Below, piece after piece: positions 7,774 through 15,393 of a DNA stretch of 17,183 bases; the stretch's first letter is position 1; the number at the start of each line of letters is the position of its first letter. The notes beneath the pieces are model-generated. The model did not search any database. It saw only the letters and a program-made list of their open reading frames with translations, and was not told the origin of the DNA. The stretch comes from Pigoraptor vietnamica (taxonomy: Eukaryota; Opisthokonta; Filasterea). The translations under genes and the position numbers were made by a program. The stretch lies in contig CALSCQ010001393.1 in assembly GCA_943704525.1 (NCBI GenBank), positions 4,985 through 22,167 of the forward strand. Reading direction: 5' to 3'.

Positions 7774-9776
7774 ATGGGTGCGCGGCTGTGCGCGGCGGCC
7801 TCTGTGCTGGCGCTGCTGCTGCTTCTGCACGCTGACGCTGGCGCGGCCACGCATGGGCTCGTCACCTTCCGGCCGACCGAGTTTGCCTGCGGGTGGGCGC
7901 CGGCGAATGGCTCGCTGGTTGTAGGGGCGCTGTGTGTCGTGTGCGGCGGAAACAGCAGCGACGCGCGTAGTTGCCGGGAATGTCCGAACGGCGACTGCTC
8001 GTTGCTGGTGTTGCCTGGTCTTCGCGCGGGCACGTGCGCGGCTGAGCAGGTGTGCCTCTATGGCGACTGCGGCAGCGCCTGCGCGCACAAGGGACTCGTG
8101 CCGGTGTCTGGCATGGGTGGGTTGACGCAGCTGCTCCTCACAAACGCGCGCGGGGCTCATTGTTTGCATTCGGTGCAGATGTTGCGTTTGTAATTGTCAA
8201 CTTTTTCGGGTCCGTTGCGTCCATTCTGGGCGGAATCGGCGGCGGTGGCTTCTTCGTGCCCCTCCTGATGGCGATGACTGGGTGGGCTGTCTCCTCCGCC
8301 GGGATTTGTGAGACGCGCCACGCTGTGCCTGCCAGTGCTCAGAAGCGCTGACAAATGGTGGCGCAGGTTCGGCGTGCACGAAGCCGTACCCATGTCCAAG
8401 GCGATGATCTTCGCGGGCGCAATCGTGACGCTCTTCTTCGAGGTTCGCCGCAAGACTTCGGACGGACGACGCGTGGTGGACTACGACGCATGCCTCATTC
8501 TCCAACCGCTGTGTCTTGCCGGCGTCGTCTTTGGCGTCTATTTGAACGTGCTTTTACCGCAGTGGCTCATCGTGGTCGTGCTGGTGCTGGTGCTCGGCAT
8601 GTCGACGTATAAAACGCTACAGAAGGCGGTCCAGCAGCGCCGCAAGGCTGCGGCTGACGCAGCCACCAGCCGGGCGTCCGCGGAACCGGCAACGTCCCCG
8701 TCGCTTCTTGCGGAGAATGCAGACAGTCCCGACGGTGTCGACGTGGAAGCCGTGGAGCTCCGCGTGCGGATGGAGGACACAGCCACGGCGAGCCCGGACA
8801 ACGACGACGCTGACATTGACGACAACGACAGCGCTGCGCTTCTCAGCAGCGCAGGGCATGGCGCGTCTGAGGGAACATCGCGCAAGGCGCAGTACGATGC
8901 CCTTGTTCGCCGCGGCGACGCCTTCCCCTGGGCCCGCGTGGCCGGGCTGGCCTTCATTTGGGCCGTCGTGGTCGGATCCGCCGTGCTCAAGGCGCTCGTC
9001 GGCAACTGCCCCCACCCGCAGTACTGGTTGATATCGGCCCTGCCGCTGCTCGTCGGCGTCCCGTTCACGTGGTGGTTCGGCCGTCTCTTGCGCGCCGAGT
9101 ACGAAGTGAAGGTCGCGTGCGGTCACCAGTTTGGTCCGACGGACTTCGTGTGGAATGTGAAGCACACGGTGCAGTTCCCATTGATTGCCTTTGGCGCCGG
9201 AGTGGCCGCGGGTCTTGTCGGTGGGTGCAGTCAATGCTCGGCAATAACCAGAGACCCCCCCCCCCCTTCTTTTTCCCCTTCCCACGGACAACAACCCGCG
9301 CGCTCAGTTATTCTGGCTGCTTGCTGTGCAGGCATTGGCGGTGGCATGGTCATCGGGCCAATTCTCCTCGCGATGACGCGCGAGCCAGACCCGGTGAGTC
9401 TCAGCGGCGCGATTGCGTGCGGATCCCTTCTAATCAGTTACCAATTTCTTGCAAACGGAAGAACTCGGCGACGTCCATTTCGAACGTGCTCGTGCTCTTC
9501 ACCTCCTCCTCGTCGACCGTCCAGTACGCCGTCCTCGGCCGCCTGCAGTGGGACTACGCGCTCTTCTTCTCCGCCACGACCGTGTGCGCGAGCCTCCTCG
9601 CGTCGGGTGTGATCAAGCCGTGGATCGGGACTCCCGGGCGGCGCGCCATGTTCCTGTTTTTGATGGGCGGCGTGATTGGGTGCAGCGGCCTCGTCACGCT
9701 CGTGATGGGGATTGTGCGGATGGTCCAGGAGGGCGTCTCGTCCGCAATCAACGCAGACGCGCTCTGCGGCCGGTGA
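7774..9776 (+). CDS. TauE/SafE-family membrane transporter with cysteine-rich lumenal domain
   Basis: Putative organic-anion/sulfite exporter-type permease. Exons 7774-8116, 8179-8281, 8367-9220, 9332-9393, 9462-9776 (introns 62, 85, 111, 68 nt), 558 aa. A signal peptide (about 1-23, leucine-rich core) leads to a roughly 85-residue head with ten cysteines and two N-glycosylation sequons (NGS, NSS), probably lumenal or extracellular. The first TauE half has DVAFVIVNFFGSV, GGIGGGGFFVPLL, joined to FGVHEAVPMSKAMI, and VDYDACLILQPLCL. A long hydrophilic loop rich in Ser, Asp and Ala (about 8630-8910) splits the halves. The second half has AGLVG joined to GIGGGMVIGP, then NSATSISNVLVLFTSSSSTVQY. 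Intron 3 is 111 nt, stop-free, and holds a C12 run (9255-9266). The last acceptor (AAG, 9461) is less certain; CAG at 9437 would add eight residues. The upstream GTG at 7759 is not a plausible start. Substrate unknown. Confidence 0.88.
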
Positions 9777-9849
9777 CTGGGCTCGCGGCTGGCCCGGGGC
9801 CCTGCGCACTGGCTGCGCGGCGGGGAAATACACACACCTCTGGCACTTT

Positions 9850-11147
9850 TCAGAATTTAATCTCTTCGCTAATGGATGCCGTTTGCGTAAGACAGCGCGC
9901 GAGAACGGCAGGATCCGCATAGAACTGCGGCTCGCCAAAGGGCGCCGCATCGGCGGGAGCTCCTGTAATCTGCGGGTGCAAGGTAAGGGGAGGGCTTCCG
10001 AAAAAACGCAGGTCCCTGTGCGTTGGGCCCGAGCAACCCACCCGCCGCAACTCATCGAATGACCTCTCGCTGGCCGTATACTCGCGCAAGATGGTGTGCG
10101 TGCCAAACTGGTGGAATATGCGGGTGTCGTGGATGCGCACAAGCACATCGTCCACGCGGAGGAAGAAGCGCTGAAGGGCAAAGAGGCACGACGGCATCAC
10201 GCGCTGCGAGCAAGGGCGCAGTGTCAGCAATCGCCGGGAAAATAACGGAGTGATATTTGGGAATGATTGGGACATGTGCCCTAGCGTGTGCGAGTGCGTG
10301 TTTTTGCATGTTGTTTCGGGTGCGCTACGCTCGTTGCATGCAACGCACCACGCGCGCCGTGAGCACGGCCATGCCATTGTCGGCGAGTTCGTCCTCAAAC
10401 AGGAGGACTTCGTCGTAGAAGAGGATGGGATCCGGTCGCCGCAGGAGGTCCAGGTCGATGCGTGCCGACGTCTGCGCCACCTACAATTGAGGCGCGTGAG
10501 AGATGCGTCACACAGCATAGCAGCAGCATGTGACAGCATCCCAAGGTACCTGCGCGGCGCCATTCGGATCGACCAAAGTGCCCCTGTAGTCCGTGCTGAA
10601 GGTCCAGTCGAACGGCTTGACAACGTTGGTAATTTCCTCGCCCTCGGCTGTGCTGCGCGGGCGGACACGTTGATTCAGCACGCGCGTAGACATCACTTGC
10701 GCACTCAATCCCCCGCGTTTCATTGTCACACAAACTGCGCGTTACCTTCTCGTGCTCCGCCATTTTTTCGCGTGCCGCACTTCAATGCTGTAGTTGACCT
10801 TATCCACGCAATCGAGCGCGTCCACGGCATTCAAGTTGAGCTCAAAGGCGCGCCGTTGGTTCGCGATGACAAGCCTGTTCGCGCCAAACAGCATCTCGGG
10901 GAGTGACGGGAGGCCGAGGCGGGCCTCAGCTCTGTGAGTAGCACGCGATGGCACACTGTGTCAACGGGGGCCTTGTTCAGGGCCGTGAGGGCAAACAACA
11001 CGGAAAACGGTGCCGTGAAGAAGAGGCGCTGCAGAGCGACACCCACTCGTCGCGCTCCTTGGAGTTCATGATCGGCCCCTTCGCCGTCGTGATGGTCCAT
11101 TCTCCAACGCGCACGCCATCCTTCAGCTTCACTACAGCAGGGAGCAT
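9850..11147 (-). CDS. TIP41/TIPRL, PP2A-phosphatase and TOR-pathway regulator
   Basis: Cytosolic regulator that binds catalytic subunits of PP2A-type phosphatases and acts in TOR signalling. Exons 11147-11043, 10924-10746, 10652-10550, 10480-10349, 10203-10042, 9969-9850 (introns 118, 93, 69, 145, 72 nt), giving 266 aa against 272 in human TIPRL. Family blocks: GEWTITTAKGPIMNS, LPSLPEMLFGANRL, FELNLNAVDALDCV, VKPFDWTFSTDYRGTL, FYDEVLLFEDELADNG, RVMPSCLFALQRFFLRVD, and REYTASE. The 72-nt last intron (GTGGGT...CCGCAG) is in frame and stop-free, so an ORF search reads it as coding; removing it restores normal spacing. The first intron's acceptor is CTGAG, the weakest boundary here, chosen because phase and spacing fit. 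It converges on TauE/SafE with a 73 bp gap and shares a 151 bp promoter with the methyltransferase. Confidence 0.93.
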
Positions 11148-11298
11148 TTTCCTGCGCGCACTGCGCAACTCTCAAACTGCCGCTCAGTTTGCTGCCACGG
11201 CCGTTTGAACAGACGTGTGTGGGCCGAGAGCATGACGTCATCAAGTGCCTCTGGCGCTGAAAGCGCGAGCAGTGTCGCACTCAGCACATCAGCCCACG
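11148..11298. promoter_or_regulatory. Short bidirectional promoter with CRE, TIPRL / methyltransferase
   Basis: Only 151 bp separate two divergent ATGs. It holds a perfect CRE palindrome TGACGTCA at 11233-11240, ending 59 bp before the methyltransferase ATG, and TGAAAGCGCGA at 11258-11268. Both elements sit in the same order and at nearly the same distance as in the 7426-7773 promoter. No TATA or CCAAT box seen. Confidence 0.6.
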
Positions 11299-12240
11299 AT
11301 GCCCCGCCGGAAGCGCAAGCAGCCGCACCGCGAGGAGGACGCCGGTTGCGACGACAGGGGCAAGCGGCCACGCGTGGATGCGCCCGCACAGAAGCGCTCG
11401 CACAGGGAAATCTACGAGCGGCATGGGCGCGAGTACGACGCTCTCGTGGCGCGCCAGGACCGCCGCCGTAACATCCCCCGCGCGCTGCGGGCCCTCGGCT
11501 GCTTTGGGGACGTGGACGTGGTTGAGCTGGGGTGCGGCAGTGGTCGTTTGACGGCAATGCTCGCACCGCACACGAAGTCCGTGCGCGGTTACGATGCGTC
11601 GGCGCACATGGTGGGTCTGGCGCAGGCGCGGCTTGCGGCAGAGGGCCTCAAGAACGTCGTGGTCGCCGTCGGGGACAACGAGGATCTCTCTTTCCTCGAG
11701 AGCGGCTGCTGCGACGTGGTGGTTGCGGGGTGGTGTCTGTCGTACATCAAAGCGGAGCACTGGGGCGATGCGCCGCTGTGGCGCCGGCTGGCTGGCGAGG
11801 CCATCGGGCACGCGCGGAGGGCGCTGCGACCCGGCGGTCGTATGGTGATCCTGGAGACTCTCGGCACCGGGCGGGGCGTGCCGACGCGCGGTGGCAGCCA
11901 TTTCTACGCCATGCTCGTGGAGGAGCTTGGCTTTGAGTGGGCGTGGATGCGCACCGACTACCGCTTCGAGTCGCTCGAGGAGGCCCATTCGCTCGCCCTC
12001 TTCTTCTTTGGGCCCAAAATAGCGGACATGGTGAAGAATGCGCCGTTGTGTTCGTCACACGCGCCGCCGGCGGTATGCGAGGAGACGGACGCCGCGGGGG
12101 CGAAGCACACGGCCATCGTGGCTGGGGCGCGCCCGTATGGCCCGTCGGTGGACGACGACGGCAGCGTGGACGTGCCAGAGTGCACGGCGGTCTTCTGGTG
12201 GACAAAGCCCGCCGAGTACACGGCAGTAAACGCACGGTGA
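11299..12240 (+). CDS. Class I SAM-dependent methyltransferase of bacterial type
   Basis: Predicted 313 aa, intronless. The basic start (PRRKRKQ, GKRPR, residues 2-25) could be a nuclear localisation signal. The Rossmann core follows: motif I VVELGCGSGRL (74-84), acidic D99 ending strand beta2 (GYDAS), GDNEDL (126-131), and the post-motif ALRPGGRMVILETLGTG (175-191). The C-terminal part WMRTDYRFESLEEAHSL...FFFG (216-238) and VPECTAVFWW (292-301) recall, from memory, a bacterial methyltransferase group with ETLGTG...RTDYRFESLEEA...FFFG...PECT. About 45 extra residues (247-291), Ala/Gly/Asp-rich, separate these two blocks. Substrate unknown. ATG 11299 is chosen over upstream ATGs because it immediately begins the basic tail. 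Divergent from TIPRL, convergent with the R3H-SUZ gene. Confidence 0.85.
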   Translation: MPRRKRKQPHREEDAGCDDRGKRPRVDAPAQKRSHREIYERHGREYDALVARQDRRRNIPRALRALGCFGDVDVVELGCGSGRLTAMLAPHTKSVRGYDASAHMVGLAQARLAAEGLKNVVVAVGDNEDLSFLESGCCDVVVAGWCLSYIKAEHWGDAPLWRRLAGEAIGHARRALRPGGRMVILETLGTGRGVPTRGGSHFYAMLVEELGFEWAWMRTDYRFESLEEAHSLALFFFGPKIADMVKNAPLCSSHAPPAVCEETDAAGAKHTAIVAGARPYGPSVDDDGSVDVPECTAVFWWTKPAEYTAVNAR

Positions 12241-12283
12241 CGCAGCCTGTCTCGCTTCGGTGACAATGTGCATTGCAATCGAG

Positions 12284-12296
12284 GCACGCACGCAGC

Positions 12297-12332
<36 letters not shown>

Positions 12333-12333
12333 G
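12284..12333. repeat. (CGCA)n microsatellite at a convergent 3' junction
   Basis: A near-perfect array of the CACG/CGCA tetramer fills the gap between the methyltransferase stop (12240) and the R3H-SUZ stop (12335). The purest part is 12297-12331. Confidence 0.9.
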
Positions 12334-12334
12334 A

Positions 12335-13906
12335 CTAGCTCGCATTGATCATTACAGCGCCCATCTGCGCTGTTAATGTTTGGGTTGTCGTGTCGCCTGC
12401 TTCGGCGCTTTGGGACGCCCCATCGCCCTCGGATGCAGGCGCCGCGGGGGGCTGCGCAGCGGGGGTGGAGAGCGCGGGTGGTTGTGGTGTTCGCTGCTGT
12501 GGCGACGGGGCGCGAGGGTCGTACAGGCCGCGCGTGGGAGGATGGGACGGCCGGCGGTAGGCCTCGTCGTCCGCATCGTCCACCTCAGGCGAGGGCTGCG
12601 TGGGTGTGGGCTGGGGCGGAAGGTAGGCCGCGTGTGCGCCGGGTGCGACGGCCGGCGGCACAACGTACCAGGGGGGAATCACGGCCGCGTATGCTGCGAG
12701 CGCGTGCGGGGGCGCGTGTGGGGGCGCGTGAGGGGGCGCGTGCGGGTGGCGCGCGTGCTGCGGTACCATCGGCGGCGGAGGGTACCCAAACGCGTGCGGC
12801 GCGGGCATCGGGGCCATCGGCACGGGCACACCGTACGGCGCATAGTGTGGGAGGTAGGCCGTGGGCGCCGGCCCTCGGAGTACGGGTGGTGGCACGCCCG
12901 GGTGCGAGACCGCACGCGGCGGCGGATAGTGTGCTGCGCGTGGCGGCGGTGCTGAGGTCACGTGGGGTGGATGTTGCGGCACGACGTGCGGCCGATGCGC
13001 TTGGGGCGTGGGGGACGGCACGGCGTGGCCCTGCGAGGCCGGCGACTGAATCTCCGGCTGCGGTTGCGGTTGCGGTTGCGACGGAGTTTGAACGGGTTGC
13101 GATGGCGATGGCGAGTGCGATGGCGGCTGGGCCTGCGGCGCGCCGGTGTCGGGGGAAGCCGAGCCACTGCTGCGTGCCGGGTCAAAGTCGCTGAATATCC
13201 GCGCGCGCGCCCGCTGGTAGTCCTCCTCGCGCTCTTCGATCGTTTTTTGCCGCCGCGTTGCGTGCTGCGCTTCGCCATCCGCGCCTCCGTTGTGGTGGCC
13301 GTGGCGCGCGTGGTGCGGGCGGTGGTGGGGCTCGCGTCGCATAATGCGCATGGCCCCCTGCGGCTGAGCGGCCGTCACGGGCGTCGCCGGCGCCGGTATG
13401 GGCGGCGGAGGGAGGTCGCTCAGGCGCAGTGCGGGAATGCGCGCTGTGGGCAGGCGCGTGACGACGACCGCCGTTCTCATGGCGTTGGCCTGATGGCCGA
13501 GCCCGTAGTATGCCGCTATTTTGTGCACGAGCATGCGCTCAAACGGGGCCATCGGCGGAAACTCGTAGACGGGAGCGGGGACGTCGCGCACGAACGCCTC
13601 CATGTCGCGGTCGACGCGCAGCATAAGAAGCCGGTCGCGTGCGCCCGTCGCCAGCCGCTCGAGCACCTGCGGGTCCAGCCCGTCCATCATGGCGCGCATG
13701 TAGGGGTTGTCTGGGATGAAAACCGGCATGACACCCGCAAACTGCGCGTGTGGGACCGGCGCCATGGCCTCTACCGGCGGCCTTGCTTCGGATGGGTGCG
13801 CGTGCATCGTTGGCGCATCGCATGCATTCGCGGGCGCGGGGGGAGCGACTGCGGCCGAGTGGTCATGTGCCGCAGGGGGCGGTGCGTCGGTAGTCGCCGG
13901 GTCCAT
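12335..13906 (-). CDS. R3H-SUZ domain RNA-binding protein, proline-rich
   Basis: Predicted 523 aa, intronless. After a Pro/Ala-rich start comes an R3H domain (about 85-165) with the R-x-x-x-H core at R124-H128 in FERMLVHKIAAYYGL, preceded by MEAFVRD and Y-x-FPPM, and ending RIPALRLSDL. A SUZ domain follows (about 186-242), split by a His-rich insert: MRIMRRE ... EEREEDYQRARARIFSDF. R3H and SUZ bind single-stranded RNA; the pair occurs in R3HDM1/2, ARPP21 and fly Encore, cytoplasmic mRNA regulators. The remaining 280 residues are low-complexity Pro/Gln/His/Ala with repeats PQPQPQP and HAPPHAPPHAPPHA, likely disordered and condensate-prone (inference). TGA lies directly before the ATG in frame, fixing the start unless there is an upstream intron. 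Confidence 0.88.
   Translation of the reverse strand: MDPATTDAPPPAAHDHSAAVAPPAPANACDAPTMHAHPSEARPPVEAMAPVPHAQFAGVMPVFIPDNPYMRAMMDGLDPQVLERLATGARDRLLMLRVDRDMEAFVRDVPAPVYEFPPMAPFERMLVHKIAAYYGLGHQANAMRTAVVVTRLPTARIPALRLSDLPPPPIPAPATPVTAAQPQGAMRIMRREPHHRPHHARHGHHNGGADGEAQHATRRQKTIEEREEDYQRARARIFSDFDPARSSGSASPDTGAPQAQPPSHSPSPSQPVQTPSQPQPQPQPEIQSPASQGHAVPSPTPQAHRPHVVPQHPPHVTSAPPPRAAHYPPPRAVSHPGVPPPVLRGPAPTAYLPHYAPYGVPVPMAPMPAPHAFGYPPPPMVPQHARHPHAPPHAPPHAPPHALAAYAAVIPPWYVVPPAVAPGAHAAYLPPQPTPTQPSPEVDDADDEAYRRPSHPPTRGLYDPRAPSPQQRTPQPPALSTPAAQPPAAPASEGDGASQSAEAGDTTTQTLTAQMGAVMINAS
12701..12748. repeat. 12-bp coding tandem repeat, four units
   Basis: Four consecutive units of CGCGTGNGGGGG (last one diverged) encode the HAPP repeat on the minus strand in the R3H-SUZ protein. 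Copy number is likely to vary between strains. Confidence 0.85.
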
Positions 13907-14286
13907 TCACGCGCGTCGCATGGGCGGCCGCGCACCCGCAGCAGCCGCTGGGAACTCAGGCACGGCTTAGGCACCGGGATGGCCAGGCTGTGTGTTTCAT
14001 GCCGGCACTCGCAAGCACACGGTCCATGTGCTCCACCAGGCAGTGGACTGTCATGCAGTTTAATTGAGGTGACCCAGTCGGCGTTGGTAAAATCGAGCAT
14101 TGGTTCAATCTGCGACCCCCCCCCCTCCTCCCCTTACACACACACACACTACTCGCACACACACACTCGCGCACACACGTCGATGGGGTTCAACCCATGA
14201 CTGCGACTGAACTCTCTCAAAGCACGATCTCGATCTTTATAGAGAGAGAGAGGGTTGCAGTTCTACGGCGCCTGTGTTCTTCGAAA
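13907..14286. promoter_or_regulatory. Divergent promoter between R3H-SUZ and bL20m genes with microsatellites
   Basis: The 380 bp hold no gene I can support. Contents: a C10 run (14116-14125), CA-rich repeats (14136-14178), an AG repeat (14241-14252) and a TATA-like TTTATAGA (14236-14243) about 45 bp before the bL20m ATG. On the minus strand short open stretches occur in the presumed R3H-SUZ 5' leader, including one that ends at 13956-14000; they may be upstream ORFs but nothing shows they are used. Confidence 0.5.
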
Positions 14287-15126
14287 ATGACGCGCACGCG
14301 TTCGTTTGGGCACATTCTGCGGCGGCAGCAGGTCGTGAAGGCGGCCAAGGGGTACTATGCTCGGCGGAAGAACTGCTACTCTGTGGCGGTGCGCGCCGTC
14401 ATGCGCAGTCAGCAGTACGCGTACATTTCCCGCCGTCTCCTGAAGCGAACAATGCGCGCGGTGGGTGAATCTCGGCAGTTGTGTCCTGATGTCTGTGCGA
14501 GTGAGTTGCTTCGCTGTTTTTTTTTTTTTTTTGTGTGTGTGTGTGTGTGTGCGTGTCGTCTGTTTGCGATGATCTGCACTGTGTGTATGGGGCAGTGGTG
14601 TCTGTTCCATTCCTATGTTCTGACTGTTCTCTCGGCTGGCAGCTTTGGATCCAGCGGATAAACGCGGCTGCGCGGCAGTTGAAGACTACATACGGCCATA
14701 TGATGCATAACATGGCGAAGGTAAGGCCTGGGTTCTGGGGTCCCTTTTTGTTTTTTGTGTTTGGGTGTTGTTCTTTCTTGGTATGTGCGGCATATCCTTT
14801 CTAGGAACGCCTTCATGCACAAACTTGCGCACATGCTTCCGCGTTGTGACGTGCGACTCGAGTGCGAGCTGTTTGTTTGTTTCCCACACGAATTGCCAAC
14901 GCACTCTCGTGCGCAGTCGAATATCCTCCTCAACCGAAAGGTGCTCTCCGAGCTCGCCATCTTCGAGCCGCAGTCCTTTCGCGCACTCGCGGACTTTGCC
15001 AAGACGAGGCACGAGGAGGGCCTGCGCGCAATTGCACAGCTTGACGCCGAGCGCAATCCTTTCGTTGTGCACGCAAGCGGCGCACCGAGGGACAATCCCT
15101 TTATTGTGCGGCGACCGAAGAAGTAA
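14287..15126 (+). CDS. MRPL20: Mitochondrial large-subunit ribosomal protein bL20m
   Basis: Structural protein of the mitochondrial ribosome large subunit. Exons 14287-14460, 14643-14720, 14917-15126 (introns 182 and 196 nt, both phase 0), 153 aa against 149 in human MRPL20. The bL20 fold is clear: VVKAAKGYYARRKNCYSVA, VMRSQQYAYISRRLLKRTMRA joined to LWIQRINAAARQLKTTYG, MHNMAK joined to SNILLNRKVLSELAIFEP. A mitochondrial rather than bacterial form is indicated by the introns and by the extra C-terminal tail after the EGLRAIAQLDAE segment. Intron 1 holds T16 followed by (GT)9 (14517-14550). An in-frame ATG at 14197 would add 30 residues, but the added part is encoded by AG-repeat-containing sequence that looks like leader, so I prefer 14287. 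Confidence 0.93.
14517..14550. repeat. T16-(GT)9 compound microsatellite in bL20m intron 1
   Basis: Sixteen T followed by nine GT dinucleotides, about 90 bp upstream of the acceptor. Length probably unstable. Confidence 0.9.
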
Positions 15127-15393
15127 GCTGTGGCTGTGTCGCGTGCGCTGCGTGCGTTGCGCGTTGCGTTGCTCGTGCTTGAAAAACGCGTATGCTGGGG
15201 TGAAATTCTTCAACTCGAATGCTCGAGTAGAAATCGCCCTTCGCCAGTTCGCAGATACTTATGCGCCAACAGTTTTGGACAAGCGTACAATGTCACTGGA
15301 GTCCCTCTTGCAACATATGTCCAGACCCGCTTTATTCTGAAGTGCGGGCTCTCTGCGCACAGACCGGCTGCCGTGCGGTCCCCTGCACCGCCT
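15127..15393. other. Convergent 3' region between bL20m and the oxidoreductase
   Basis: The 267 bp contain AATAAA on the minus strand (15336-15331), 58 bp past the oxidoreductase stop and a good poly(A) signal for it. On the plus strand a stop-free stretch (about 15190-15342) encodes protein-like sequence but has no start, no clear splice sites and no family I recognise. No RNA gene seen. Confidence 0.5.
15331..15336 (-). terminator. AATAAA poly(A) signal of the oxidoreductase gene
   Basis: Canonical hexamer on the minus strand, 58 bp downstream of the TGA at 15396-15394. Confidence 0.65.

Noticed and set aside
14184-14195. GGTTCAACCC resembling a tRNA B box
   Set aside because: The preceding sequence is CA microsatellite with no A box and no cloverleaf.
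12962-14200. 412-codon plus-strand open frame opposite the R3H-SUZ gene
   Set aside because: Low-complexity antisense of proline/alanine-rich coding; the minus strand carries clear R3H and SUZ blocks.
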